Shown here: positions 55,722-64,000 of the stretch, piece by piece
Numbering within the stretch: position 1 is the first letter of the stretch
Layout: the number at the start of each line of letters is the position of its first letter
Source: Bog-159 sp963785255
GTDB lineage: Bacteria; Acidobacteriota; Terriglobia; Bryobacterales; Bryobacteraceae
NCBI GenBank assembly: GCA_963785255.1
Contig: CAWAUR010000003.1
Span: 1-64,000, forward strand
Direction of reading: 5' to 3'
Length of the DNA stretch: 64,000 nt
The notes under the pieces: model-generated
Told to the model about the DNA's origin: nothing
Database searches by the model: none
What the model saw: the letters and a program-made list of their open reading frames with translations, nothing else
Made by a program: the position numbers and the translations under genes

Positions 55722-57266
55722 CTATCCGTTCGCGCGATGGCTGGTCTCGCCGTCACTTCCCAGAATCTCCCGCACCTTGCTCGACAGGCTCGCCGGCGTG
55801 AAGGGCTTTTGGATGAAAGCCGATTTGTGGGCCTGTAAGCGGACATTCAATACCGTCTGGTCCGTGTAACCGGACATGAACAGCACCTTCATGTTGGGCC
55901 GCCGTGCGGTCAGACTGGAAGCCAGATCGCGGCCACCCTCCTTGGGCATCACCACGTCGGTGATCAACAAATGGATGGGCGCCTTGTGTGCTGTCGCGAT
56001 GCGTCGTGCCTCCGTGGCGCTGGCGGCGTCCAGCACCTTGTATCCTTCGCGAAGCAGCGTATCGCGTACGAGGTTGCGCACCTGTTCCTCGTCCTCCACC
56101 AGCAGAATCGTCTCGGAACCGCGTGCGGTGTGGGCCTGCGGCGCCTCGGTTTCCGATAAGGCCGCTTGGTCCAGACGCGGCAGGTACACGTTTATGGAAG
56201 TGCCCAAGCCGATGGTACTCTGCACCTCAATCACGCCGCCGCTCTGCTTGACGATGCCGAAGACAATCGTCATGCCGAGGCCGGTTCCGTGGCCTTTCCC
56301 TTTGGTGGTAAAAAACGGCTCGAACAGATGCGCCAGTGTTTCCGTGCTCATTCCCGCACCATCGTCGCGAACTGCCAGCGCTACGTATTTGCCAGGCGGA
56401 ACCACGCCGGAGGGCGGGTATGCATCCACGTCCGTATTGCGTGTCTCGATGGTCAACATGCCGCCATCCGGCATGGCATCGCGCGCATTTACCGCCAGGT
56501 TCATGACCACCTGCTCGATTTGACCGGGGTCGGCGCTTACCTGTCCAATCCTTCGTCCGGGAGTGAAGCGCAGTTCGATATCCTCGCCGATCAGCCGCCG
56601 CAGCATGGGCTCCATTCCGGCGAGAAGTTCGTTGAGGTCCAGCAGCCGCGGCTGCGGCACCTGCCTGCGGCTGTAAGTCAGCAATTGGCGCGTGAGCGTG
56701 GCAGCGCGCTCTCCGGCTTTCATGATCTGCTCTACGGAACCGCGATGCGGATCGTTTGGCGCGAGCGAGGTCAGCAGGATATGGCTATATCCGTTGATGA
56801 TGGTGAGAAGATTGTTGAAGTCGTGCGCAATCCCGCCGGCCAACATGCCGACCGCTTCCATTTTGGCCGATTGCCGCAATTGTTCTTCGAGCTGCTTTCG
56901 TTGCGTGATGTCTTGCAGCACCGAAAGCACCGCTGGGCGGCCGCCATAGGTGATAGTGTGAGAAGCTACCTCAACGTCGATGAGACGGCCATCCTTCAGC
57001 CGGTGACGCCATTGGCCGGACGCCGCCAACCCATTTGCCCGCTCGACCGAATCCTTCAGCCGCGCCAAATCTTCGGGCGGGCGGATATCCGCCACCGTCA
57101 TGTTTAAGAATTCATCGTGGGTATAGCCGTAATGGGCCACGGCTGCGTGGTTGGCCTCCAGGAAGCGGAGGGTCTCCCTGTCGAACACCCACATAGGCAT
57201 GGGATTGTTCTGAAACAGCAGCCGGAACTTCAAGTCCTTCTGCTTCAAAAGATCTCTCGCAGGCAT
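55722..57266 (-). CDS. PAS-containing hybrid sensor histidine kinase with receiver domain
   Basis: 514 aa, cytoplasmic (no TM). PAS domain residues about 15-130 (FRLLFQNNPMPMWVFDRETL, GYTHDEFLNMTVADIRPPED). HisKA with GGIAHDFNNLLTIINGYSHI (phospho-His near residue 146). HATPase: QVVMNLAVNARDAMPDGGML (N), VRDDGAGMSTETLAHLFEPF (G1/F), GTGLGMTIVFGIVKQSGG (G2). Receiver at about 395-510 with ILLVEDEEQVRNLVRDTLLR and phospho-Asp in HLLITDVVMPKEGG. No adjacent response regulator. ATG 57266 is one of several possible starts. Confidence 0.9.
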   Translation of the reverse strand: MPARDLLKQKDLKFRLLFQNNPMPMWVFDRETLRFLEANHAAVAHYGYTHDEFLNMTVADIRPPEDLARLKDSVERANGLAASGQWRHRLKDGRLIDVEVASHTITYGGRPAVLSVLQDITQRKQLEEQLRQSAKMEAVGMLAGGIAHDFNNLLTIINGYSHILLTSLAPNDPHRGSVEQIMKAGERAATLTRQLLTYSRRQVPQPRLLDLNELLAGMEPMLRRLIGEDIELRFTPGRRIGQVSADPGQIEQVVMNLAVNARDAMPDGGMLTIETRNTDVDAYPPSGVVPPGKYVALAVRDDGAGMSTETLAHLFEPFFTTKGKGHGTGLGMTIVFGIVKQSGGVIEVQSTIGLGTSINVYLPRLDQAALSETEAPQAHTARGSETILLVEDEEQVRNLVRDTLLREGYKVLDAASATEARRIATAHKAPIHLLITDVVMPKEGGRDLASSLTARRPNMKVLFMSGYTDQTVLNVRLQAHKSAFIQKPFTPASLSSKVREILGSDGETSHRANG

Positions 57267-57487
57267 AGCACTCGAAGAGACTTTCACCCGTCTATAGAAT
57301 AACCAACCGCATCCCAGTGTCACAACTTAGTTAACTAGCGGCTAGTGTCGTATCATACAACGGCTCCCTGGTGATGTAAACGGCAAAATGTACTCCATCG
57401 GTTCTGCGTAAGTCGGGCGACGGCCAAGATCTTTCTGCCGGGTACCACCGGATTTATTTAGTCCGATGAGTACGCGTAGGAATTGCC

Positions 57488-58246
57488 ATGAGCGCGCGGG
57501 GCTGGCATCCTATAAGTGCTTTGCCAGACTTGTCCAACGTGCATTTCCTGGAGCGGGGCCTCAACTGGTCGACTTTGGCCTATATAATCTTCGTCTGCCT
57601 GGCGGCGGCCACCAGTTTCCTGCTGGCCTTGTTTGCGGGACGCGTGACCTCTGCGAAGGACATGGAACTTAAGAAATTGCAGAGCACATCCGCCGAGGCG
57701 GTGGCCCAGGCGCATGCCGGCGCCGCGCGCGCCAATGCGCAAGCCGAAATGGCCTATAAGGAGAAACGCCGCCTGGAAGCCGATATGGCGCACGTCAAGG
57801 TACGCCACGAGGAACTGCACAAAGAGAATCTTCAATTGCAATTGGCGGTGGAGAAAGAGCGGACCGTTCGCCTGCGGCTTGAGGAGCGGCTTGCGGTGAG
57901 GCATCTGGCAGCGGCCCAGCGGCAGGCGATTGAAACGGCGCTTTCCGTCTTCCACGGGCAGAAAGTATCGATCGTCACGTATCCCGGCGACCCGGAGAGC
58001 GCGGCTTTCGCGGGCGAGATAAAAGCCGCGCTGGAGGCCGCGGGTGTGCAGGTCGCCATGGCGCCGGCGCTCATCGCCGGCAAACCCGTGCGCGGGATCG
58101 CCTTGGAAGTCGGATCGCATCGCAGGCAGTTCGCTACGGCGCTGGCGAAGGCGTTTGTGGACGTGGGCCTGGCGAGCGGGCCGGTTTATGCAACCGAAGC
58201 GGAGGACCCGCAACTGCTCGAGATAACTGTAGGCCCGAAACCATAG
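57488..58246 (+). CDS. Membrane-anchored coiled-coil protein of unknown function
   Basis: 252 aa. Residues about 28-50 (LAYIIFVCLAAATSFLLALF) form one TM helix. Residues about 55-150 are a long charged coiled coil (AEMAYKEKRRLEADMAHVKV, RHEELHKENLQLQLAVEKER). Residues about 155-250 are a compact alpha/beta domain (VSIVTYPGDPESAAFAGEIK, AALEAAGVQVAMAPALIAGK) resembling C-terminal domains of some phage or exopolysaccharide-associated proteins, but unassigned. The repeat element at 58252 follows directly. Confidence 0.72.
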   Translation: MSARGWHPISALPDLSNVHFLERGLNWSTLAYIIFVCLAAATSFLLALFAGRVTSAKDMELKKLQSTSAEAVAQAHAGAARANAQAEMAYKEKRRLEADMAHVKVRHEELHKENLQLQLAVEKERTVRLRLEERLAVRHLAAAQRQAIETALSVFHGQKVSIVTYPGDPESAAFAGEIKAALEAAGVQVAMAPALIAGKPVRGIALEVGSHRRQFATALAKAFVDVGLASGPVYATEAEDPQLLEITVGPKP

Positions 58247-58251
58247 CAAAA

Positions 58252-58447
58252 TTGTGGGGCAGGCTCGTAGCCTGCGCGGGCCTCGTAGGCCCGCTGTTCT
58301 GCCAGGTCGCTCGCTGTGGTCAAGCCAGGAGGCCTGTCCTACAAAGGCCCAAACCTCAGTAAGGGCGAGCATAACTCGCCGAGCGCGCGCTTCGCGCCCG
58401 GAGGAGCGGGCCTACGAGGCCCGCGCAGGCAGAGTGCCTGCCCCACA
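58252..58447. repeat. R3 compound repeat (about 196 bases)
   Basis: Left end GTGGGGCAGGCTCGTAGCCT and right end AGGCAGAGTGCCTGCCCCAC pair as long arms. Internal hairpins include GCGGGCCTCGTAGGCCCGC and the reversed CAGGAGGCCTGTCC unit also found at 25.5 and 55.6 kb. It occupies the whole gap between convergent genes; no ORF. Confidence 0.7.
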
Positions 58448-58449
58448 TA

Positions 58450-59031
58450 CTACGGGAACTGGTAAAACGCGCTGATCGTCGCCCGCCCCACGCGGTTATG
58501 CGCCGCGAAGTAGCCCTTCGCCTCCATCCCGAAACCCACATGCCTGGTCACGTAATAAAGCGCCCCCACGCTCACGTTGCCCGCCACCTCATCGGTGCTT
58601 TCGTTTACGGTAGCAACCGAATTAAATCCACTCGTATAATCGCTGGTCGAGTGGCGCAATAATCCCACGCCCAGCCCTACGTAGGGTACCCAATCTCTCT
58701 TCTTACTCGGAAAACGAAACTTGATGCCGCCGTTTACATCCCACAACTGCGAAGTAAATAACCCCTTGCCCGTATCGTTCACGCCATAGGTAAAGCCGTA
58801 ACTGGTAAGCGGCGAATACGAAAATTCGATGTACGGTACCGCGTACTTCGAGGTAGGAACCCACAGGCTTCCACCCACATTTCCGTGCGCTCCCAGACCG
58901 AAAATCCCTCCGCCCGAAAACTCGGCGATGCCCACGCCGGTATCCGCGGTCTGGGCGTGCGCCGGTAAAATTGAAATCATCCCTACCGCGGCGGCTAATA
59001 AGAGTTGAGATCCGCGCCCTCGGTGTTGCAT
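58450..59031 (-). CDS. Outer-membrane beta-barrel protein
   Basis: 193 aa. Signal peptide LLLAAAVGMISILPAHAQ. Alternating amphipathic strands (YAVPYIEFSYSPLTSYGFTY, WVPYVGLGVGLLRHSTSDYT, GNVSVGALYYVTRHVGFGME) and a C-terminal aromatic end RATISAFYQFP match the small OmpA/OmpW-like barrels (8 strands). Pore or structural function; substrate unknown. Confidence 0.8.
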   Translation of the reverse strand: MQHRGRGSQLLLAAAVGMISILPAHAQTADTGVGIAEFSGGGIFGLGAHGNVGGSLWVPTSKYAVPYIEFSYSPLTSYGFTYGVNDTGKGLFTSQLWDVNGGIKFRFPSKKRDWVPYVGLGVGLLRHSTSDYTSGFNSVATVNESTDEVAGNVSVGALYYVTRHVGFGMEAKGYFAAHNRVGRATISAFYQFP

Positions 59032-59055
59032 TAGCGATGCCTCCGTGAAGTCCAG

Positions 59056-59766
59056 TCAGATGCTGCGTACACCCATGTTGACGATGTCTTCCACCTGCAT
59101 GGTTTCCTTCACCACGAAAGGCTCGCCGTATTTCGTACCGATCAAGTTGCCGTAGAAGCGCGCGATGGCGCCCAGGCGCTCGCGAATCTCCTGTTCCTGG
59201 GGAAACAAGCCGCGGCCTTCGTCCTGCGCGCCGTATTGCGAACGATAGCTCAACAACGCCGCCATGCGGGCTTCGAACTGGCCGCTGATATCCACTACGA
59301 AAGAAGGCGCCACATTCGCGTAGAGCGACGCGTAGATCACCTTGTAAGGCCGGTGCGGCTCCGAGTATTCATCAAGTTTCTTCAGGCCCGCGAGGAAACA
59401 GGCTTCATAGCCTAATTCGCTGGCCCGGTAATGATCCGGATGGCGCCCCTCCCAATACGGCAGAATCACCACGCGCGGGCGCAATTCCCGAATCTTCACC
59501 GCCAGGGTCAGACGCGCCGCAAGCGTGTTCTCCAGGCGCGCATCGGGAAATCGCAAATTGCCGCGCCACGCGAGACGCATAAGGCGCCCGGCCGCATCCG
59601 CTTCTTCGAGGCGCTGCTCGGGAGTGCCACGGGTGCCCATGTCGCCCGCCGTGAGATCCAGCGCCCCCGTGCGATAACCGCGCTCCGCCATGGCGATCAG
59701 CGTGCCGCCGCAAGTCTGCTCGATATCGTCCGGATGCGCCGCGATCGCCAGAATATCCAGGTTCAT
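59056..59766 (-). CDS. bshB1: Bacillithiol synthesis deacetylase BshB1
   Basis: 236 aa of the LmbE/PIG-L fold. LAIAAHPDDIEQTCGGTLIA carries the AHPDD zinc site; DLTAGDMGTRGTPEQRLEEA is the BshB1-type GDMGTRGT loop; YWEGRHPDHYRASEL supplies the HxxH pair; FYGNLIGTKYGEPFVVKETM is the BshB1 C-terminus. It deacetylates GlcNAc-malate in bacillithiol formation. It overlaps the glutaredoxin-like gene (ATGA), suggesting thiol-redox pairing. bshA and bshC are not in the window. Confidence 0.92.
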   Translation of the reverse strand: MNLDILAIAAHPDDIEQTCGGTLIAMAERGYRTGALDLTAGDMGTRGTPEQRLEEADAAGRLMRLAWRGNLRFPDARLENTLAARLTLAVKIRELRPRVVILPYWEGRHPDHYRASELGYEACFLAGLKKLDEYSEPHRPYKVIYASLYANVAPSFVVDISGQFEARMAALLSYRSQYGAQDEGRGLFPQEQEIRERLGAIARFYGNLIGTKYGEPFVVKETMQVEDIVNMGVRSI

Positions 59767-60005
59767 GCGCGCGCCTTCAGCCGTTTTAGAAATTCATCCA
59801 TGGTTACTCTATATTTGAAAGCCTTGCGCCCATCGATTGCAATCACCGGCGCCTCGTCGTTGTAAAGTGCCAGCCACTCGGGGTGCCGGTCGATGTCGAT
59901 TTCTTCGAGTTCGAAGACCGCCCGGCCGCGGGCCATATCAAGCACCTGTTTCGCCTCGTCGCAAAGGCAGCATCCCGCGCGGGTATAAAGCGTCACGCGC
60001 ATCAT
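59763..60005 (-). CDS. Glutaredoxin-like thiol protein (DUF836 type)
   Basis: 80 aa. MMRVTLYTRAGCCLCDEAKQ gives the active CCLC, followed by FELEEIDIDRHPEWLALYND, PVIAIDGRKAFKYRVT (cis-Pro loop with APVIAIDG) and a final helix. This fits small glutaredoxin-family proteins with CxxC. ATG 60005 overlaps the rhomboid stop (ATGATG); bshB1 overlaps its end. Placement suggests a partner for bacillithiol chemistry. Confidence 0.85.
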   Translation of the reverse strand: MMRVTLYTRAGCCLCDEAKQVLDMARGRAVFELEEIDIDRHPEWLALYNDEAPVIAIDGRKAFKYRVTMDEFLKRLKARA

Positions 60006-60673
60006 TCCCAATAACGGCTGCTGCGCCGGCGATTGTATTCGGGACTGGCTCCCATCACCTTCACCAGTACGATGCCGGCTACGAATCCGCCGATATGCGC
60101 GAAGTACGCCGTCCCGCCCTGGGATAGGTGCGTGTGTGCGATCGAACCGAGCCCGCTGAATAACTGGATGACAAACCAATAAGCCAGCATGATGGGCGCG
60201 GGAATTTCGATCGTAAAGAATATGATGATAAAAACAAGGGTCAGAATACGCGCCTGCGGATAGGTGACCAGATACGCGCCCATCACGCCGGCGATGGCCC
60301 CGCTGGCTCCCACCATGGGAACGGTGGGATCGGGACTCGCGATCGTCTGGCCCAGCGCCGCCACCACGCCACAGAGCAGATAGAAGATCAGAAATTTCCA
60401 ATGTCCCAGCAGATCCTCGATGTTATCGCCGAAGATCCACAGGAACCACATGTTCATCAATACGTGCAGCCAGCCGCCATGCAGGAACATGGAAGTGAAG
60501 ACACGGCTGATTTGAAAATGGTCGGGCACCAGCCCGTAATATTCGATGAACGCGTTGCGCGTGTCAGTGCCCAGCGAAAACTCGAACAGGAATACCAGCA
60601 GGTTCACCCCGATGATCGATAGGGTGACCACCGGCCGGGAATAACTGGGCTGCGTATCCTTGAGGGGAAACAT
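60002..60673 (-). CDS. Rhomboid-family intramembrane serine protease
   Basis: 223 aa, six TM helices. The catalytic dyad is Ser124 in MVGASGAIAGVMG and His193 in YFAHIGGFVAG. SMFLHGGWLHVLMNMWFLWI is the conserved HGG...N motif of helix 2. The substrate is unknown. Second gene of a four-gene minus-strand operon after the sugar kinase (no gap at 60673/60674). Confidence 0.93.
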   Translation of the reverse strand: MFPLKDTQPSYSRPVVTLSIIGVNLLVFLFEFSLGTDTRNAFIEYYGLVPDHFQISRVFTSMFLHGGWLHVLMNMWFLWIFGDNIEDLLGHWKFLIFYLLCGVVAALGQTIASPDPTVPMVGASGAIAGVMGAYLVTYPQARILTLVFIIIFFTIEIPAPIMLAYWFVIQLFSGLGSIAHTHLSQGGTAYFAHIGGFVAGIVLVKVMGASPEYNRRRSSRYWE

Positions 60674-61639
60674 TTAGATCGCTTGGGCCGCGCGTGCGAT
60701 ACGGGTGCGCATATCCGGATGCTCCCGGCGGGGCGCGCCGGCCATAAACGCGCGGATCTCCTCCACGCCGCGGATTCCGCCGCGCGCACCCATGGCCGTG
60801 CAGTTCAGCGCCGCCATGGCATTGGAGAATTCCAGTGAGTCGGCCAGGCCCATGCCGTGTAAGACAGAATAACAGAAGGCGCCGTGAAACACGTCTCCCG
60901 CGCCGGTGGTATCTACGCAGTTTACAACAAACGCGGGCGAATACAGGAAGCGCCCGCGTTCCAGCGCCAGCGCGCCATGCGCGCCTAATGTCATGGCCGC
61001 GACGCGCATGCCATATTCGCGCTGGATCAATTCGAGCGCGCGCAACGGATCGCGCTCGTTGGTCCACTGCGTGGGAAACTCGGAGCTGGCGATGAGATAG
61101 TCCACATGCGGCAGAACCTGATCGAAACCGTGATAGATGGTATCCACATCCACCGTGACTGGAATGCCGGCGGAGTGCGCGATGTGCGCCGCATGGGCCA
61201 CCGCGGGAGTGTCGTGTCCGTCGATATGCAGCAGCCTGGCGCAGAGAATCTGGCCGGGAGCGATTTCGCTGGGGTCGATACGCAAACATTCCGGCCGCGA
61301 CCAGAGCACGGTGCGCTCGCCCGTGCCGCGATCGATCACGATGTAGGCCGATTGGTTGGGACAGCTCGCGCGCCGCTGTACGTGGTCCAGATTGATGCCC
61401 GCTTCGAGCAGGCTGTCCCACTGGATGCGCCCGCGTTCGTCATCCCCCACCGCGCCGATATATTTTGTGCGCAGGCCCAGCCGCGCGCACGCCGCCAAGG
61501 CGCTAGCCACCTGCCCGCCCGGACTGACAATCTCTTCTTCGATGGGCACCTTGCCCGCAAAAGCCGGAAATCGGGGGACCACCAGCAAGGTGTCGGTGGC
61601 GTTCAGGCCTACGCCGACAACGTCGAATTGGGGAGACAC
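60674..61639 (-). CDS. PfkB-family carbohydrate kinase
   Basis: 321 aa from GTG 61639. FDVVGVGLNATDTLLVVPRF begins the fold; VSPGGQVASALAACARLGLR is the first PfkB signature; FVVNCVDTTGAGDVFHGAFC holds the catalytic DTxGAGD. The lid region (GERTVLWSRPECLRIDPSEI) is close to ribokinase/adenosine kinase-like members; the exact sugar is unclear. TTG 61642 is an alternative start. It is the first gene of the rhomboid/glutaredoxin/bshB1 operon. Confidence 0.85.
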   Translation of the reverse strand: MSPQFDVVGVGLNATDTLLVVPRFPAFAGKVPIEEEIVSPGGQVASALAACARLGLRTKYIGAVGDDERGRIQWDSLLEAGINLDHVQRRASCPNQSAYIVIDRGTGERTVLWSRPECLRIDPSEIAPGQILCARLLHIDGHDTPAVAHAAHIAHSAGIPVTVDVDTIYHGFDQVLPHVDYLIASSEFPTQWTNERDPLRALELIQREYGMRVAAMTLGAHGALALERGRFLYSPAFVVNCVDTTGAGDVFHGAFCYSVLHGMGLADSLEFSNAMAALNCTAMGARGGIRGVEEIRAFMAGAPRREHPDMRTRIARAAQAI

Positions 61640-61678
61640 CAAACCATTGTAATGTGGCTTCGTGGGGCACCGTCGAAA

Positions 61679-61935
61679 ACGCACCGTGGGGCGGCCAATC
61701 CTGGCCGCAGCCGCCTTTCAGCCGGAGAGCGCGCCTGGAGGCACGCTTCAAGAAACCAAAAACAGCCCCTCCTAGAAGAATCAATGACTTGCCGGAGCTG
61801 TTTCTGGAGAGGCGGCTAGCCGGCTGAAAGCCGGCTGCGGGCAAAATTGCCCGCCCTCCAGTTGGTTTCATCACTTTTGGTGGCCCGCAGGGCCATGACG
61901 ACAGGCTCGTGCCTGCGCGGGCCTCGTAAGGCCGG
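61679..61935. repeat. R3-type repeat cluster
   Basis: GTGGGGCGGCCAATCCTGGC at 61688 mirrors CGGGCAAAATTGCCCGCCCT near 61850. CAGCCGGAGAG pairs with GGCTGAAAGCC. A final GTGGCCCGCAGGGCCATG-ACGACAGG and GCGGGCCTCGTAAGGCC complete the block. It fills the gap 61640-61985 and has no gene. Confidence 0.6.
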
Positions 61936-61985
61936 CTCTTTGGCGAGCGAAGCAGCGGCGGCTGCCGCCCAGATTATCCGCCGTT

Positions 61986-62621
61986 CTACTCGCCGGAAGG
62001 ATCCCGCTTCCAGTTGCGCAGCACGTTCAGAATGTAGGCTTGGGTTTCGCGATAGGGTGGGACGCCGTGGTACTTATCCACCGCTCCCGGTCCCGCATTG
62101 TAAGCAGCCAGGGCGTGATACGCGTGGTTATCGTACTTCAGCAGGAGATCGCGCAGGTAGCGGGTCCCGGCATCCACGTTCTGCTCCGGATTCTTAGGAT
62201 CCGCGCCTAATTCGCGGGCCGTGCCCGGCATGAGCTGCATCAGCCCGATGGCGCCTTTGGGCGAAATCGCGTTCGCTTGATATCCCGATTCGGCGGCTAC
62301 CACGGCGCGTACAAACGCCGGCGGCAATCCATACTTGCGGGCGGCGTTATCGATGATTTCGGTGGTGGAAGCCGGTTTCGCGGCCGGCGGGGCAGCCGGT
62401 GCGGATACCATCGGAGAAGTGTAATCCTCCTGCTCGAAACGCGTCACCAGCGAAGCATCCAGTTCCGTCGAACCCGTTTTGGTGAATAGCGTGACCTTGC
62501 CGCCATCCGTTTCGTGTCGTTCAGCGTAGAGGCGCGCACCACTCGACAGCACGGCATATTCGCCCGCCGTAGCGGAGAACGCGGACAAGATAAGAGCAGA
62601 CAGGAGCGCGGCGGGCTTCAT
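61986..62621 (-). CDS. SLT-domain lytic transglycosylase
   Basis: 211 aa. Signal peptide ALLSALILSAFSATAG. A short N-terminal beta segment precedes a linker of Ala/Pro. The transglycosylase domain (about 95-200) has FVRAVVAAESGYQANAISPK with the catalytic Glu in AAESGY, GAIGLMQLMPGTARELG, DAGTRYLRDLLLKYDNHAYH and ALAAYNAGPGAVDKYHGVPP. It cleaves the glycan of peptidoglycan. Confidence 0.93.
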   Translation of the reverse strand: MKPAALLSALILSAFSATAGEYAVLSSGARLYAERHETDGGKVTLFTKTGSTELDASLVTRFEQEDYTSPMVSAPAAPPAAKPASTTEIIDNAARKYGLPPAFVRAVVAAESGYQANAISPKGAIGLMQLMPGTARELGADPKNPEQNVDAGTRYLRDLLLKYDNHAYHALAAYNAGPGAVDKYHGVPPYRETQAYILNVLRNWKRDPSGE

Positions 62622-62692
62622 TGGGCCTACAGATATTATGACGTATCAGCAGGCTGAAGCGTGGAGCGGTTTCCCTGTTAGACTTGCCTTTC

Positions 62693-63916
62693 ATGCCGAA
62701 AGCTACCCACCTGGAGTGCAGCCTCTGTAAGCAAACGTACCCAGCCGATCAGGTGCAGCACCTGTGCGCCTGCGGCGGACCGCTGTTCGTCCGTTACGAT
62801 CTGGAAGCTATCCGGAAATCCTGGAGCCGTGCGCAGGTGCGCGAAGGACCCAACAGCATGTGGCGTTATGCGCCGGTGCTGCCGCCGGCCGGCGCGTCGA
62901 TCGTCACGCTGGGCGAGGGCATGACTCCGCTCATCCGGACGAGGCGCCTGGGCGCGCGCATCGGCGCACAGAACCTTTGGATTAAGGACGAAGGTCTGAA
63001 TCCCACCGGCTCCTTCAAGGCGCGCGGCCTGGCGTGTGCGGTATCGATGGGCGTGGAGTTGGGCGTGCGCCAGATGGCGATCCCATCCGCCGGAAATGCG
63101 GCCAGCGCGTTGGCGGCCTACGCGGCGGCGGCGGGCATTGAGGCGCATATCTTTATGCCGCGCGACGTGCCGCAGGCCAACTACATCGAATGCAAGGCGT
63201 TCGGCGCCCACGTCACGTTAGTGGATGGCCTGATCAGCGATTGCGCGAAGCTGGTTTCCGCGGGCGTGGCGCGCGAGGGCTGGTACGACGTGAGCACGCT
63301 CAAAGAGCCTTATCGCATCGAAGGCAAAAAGACCATGGGCTACGAAGTGGCCGAGCAACTCGATTGGCAGTTGCCGGATGCCATCTTCTATCCCACGGGC
63401 GGCGGCGTGGGAATGATCGGGATGTGGAAGGCGTTCGAGGAGATGGAAACGCTGGGCTGGATTGGGGCGGCGCGGCCGAAGATGATCGCGGTGCAGGTGG
63501 AAGGCTGCCAGCCGGTGGTGCGGGCCTTCGAGCGCGGAGAGGCGCGTAGCGAGTTTTGGGAGAACGCTACTACCGTCGCCGCGGGGTTGCGCGTGCCCAA
63601 GCCGCTGGGAGACTTTCTAATCCTCGACGCGGTGCGCGCGAGCGGCGGCACGGCGCTGGCCGTGAGCGACAGTGAACTGCTCGATGCGGGCATACAATTG
63701 GCGCGTGAAGAAGGCATCTTCGCCGCGCCGGAGGGCGCCGCTTGTGTGGCCGCGCTCGAGAACCTGCTGGCTTCGGGGTTCCTGAAGCCGGCGGAACGCA
63801 TCGTGATCTACAATACCGGCGCGGGTTTGAAGTATCTCGAAGCGTATGCCACGCGTTTTCCGCGCGCCGCCTCGGGCGAGCAGGATAAATTAGGCGGGCT
63901 GATTACGCCGCGCTGA
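62693..63916 (+). CDS. thrC: Threonine synthase
   Basis: 407 aa. An N-terminal zinc ribbon (Cys9, Cys12, Cys25, Cys27 in LECSLCK...LCACGG) typical of this branch. PLP lysine 110 in LNPTGSFKARG; substrate and phosphate loops PSAGNAASALAAYAA and YPTGGGVGMIGMWKAFEEME; closing VIYNTGAGLKYLEAYA. Converts O-phosphohomoserine to threonine. ATG 62693 is chosen over TTG 62684. Confidence 0.92.
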   Translation: MPKATHLECSLCKQTYPADQVQHLCACGGPLFVRYDLEAIRKSWSRAQVREGPNSMWRYAPVLPPAGASIVTLGEGMTPLIRTRRLGARIGAQNLWIKDEGLNPTGSFKARGLACAVSMGVELGVRQMAIPSAGNAASALAAYAAAAGIEAHIFMPRDVPQANYIECKAFGAHVTLVDGLISDCAKLVSAGVAREGWYDVSTLKEPYRIEGKKTMGYEVAEQLDWQLPDAIFYPTGGGVGMIGMWKAFEEMETLGWIGAARPKMIAVQVEGCQPVVRAFERGEARSEFWENATTVAAGLRVPKPLGDFLILDAVRASGGTALAVSDSELLDAGIQLAREEGIFAAPEGAACVAALENLLASGFLKPAERIVIYNTGAGLKYLEAYATRFPRAASGEQDKLGGLITPR

Positions 63917-63935
63917 GTCTGTTTATCTGGACATT

Positions 63936-64000
63936 ATGATCGATATGATCGATCGAAGAGCTTTTCTTGCATTCGGAGCTTCGGCGTCCGTCGCGGCGCA
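63936..64000 (+). CDS. Start of a Tat-exported protein (partial)
   Basis: MIDMIDRRAFLAFGASASVA runs off the right edge. DRRAFLAFGASAS is a twin-arginine signal (RRxFL plus hydrophobic h-region), so a folded periplasmic protein, often a redox or carbohydrate enzyme, begins here. ATG 63945 is an alternative start. Confidence 0.6.
   Translation, partial: MIDMIDRRAFLAFGASASVAA

Overview
The window looks like chromosome of a soil Acidobacteriota from the Bryobacterales/Solibacter group. No rRNA is present, so this rests on gene content: two FtsX/MacB-type permeases of the 'ADOP' kind (one behind a padR gene), a carboxypeptidase-regulatory-domain TonB-dependent receptor, a winged-helix/TolB-propeller regulator, GloVer-repeat and collagen-stalk propeller proteins, DUF1080 and DUF3500 secreted proteins, bacillithiol synthesis (bshB1), and many palindromic intergenic repeats.

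Region 1 (1-8.4 kb) is accessory DNA. It starts with the frameshifted 3' end of a propeller gene. Next comes an overlapping cassette: an ArdC-type zincin protein, an unknown protein and a complete tyrosine recombinase, behind a plausible promoter and inverted repeat. The cargo is a small membrane peptide, a papain-fold protein, a two-TM protein with a PD-(D/E)XK nuclease domain, an overlapping zinc-knuckle/HNH protein, and a convergent SIR2-like gene. The right end is marked by the 3' half of a tRNA-Thr(CGU) gene, which is the attachment site. Beyond it lie the wrecks of a UvrA-like gene and a FAD-oxidase. The intact tRNA and the left end are not in the window. The cargo resembles an uncharacterised defence module and is the best candidate for a new system.

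Region 2 (8.6-22 kb) holds a membrane-bound regulator with a TolB propeller, a large secreted protein ending in an S74 self-processing chaperone domain flanked by a duplicated secreted gene, and a minus-strand set of small stress or detoxification genes (MFS, two DUF899, DUF1801, SRPBCC, VOC, DoxX, ArsR). Two envelope proteins follow.

Region 3 (22.5-46 kb) holds padR with its permease, a TonB-dependent receptor, GloVer and collagen/propeller surface proteins, a ferredoxin-methyltransferase fusion, a diadenylate cyclase fused to a YbbR domain, accA, the divergent ku/ligD end-joining pair, a second permease, and DUF4282 and YIP1 membrane proteins.

Region 4 (46-64 kb) is mostly housekeeping: SDR, DUF1080, folK, ruvB/ruvA, rsmE, three metallophosphoesterases, a hybrid histidine kinase, a sugar kinase-rhomboid-glutaredoxin-bshB1 operon, a lytic transglycosylase, threonine synthase and the start of a Tat-exported protein. 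Three families of dispersed palindromic repeats (called R1, R2 and R3 here) fill most intergenic gaps from 8 kb onward. Assignments are from reading sequence only; no database search was run.
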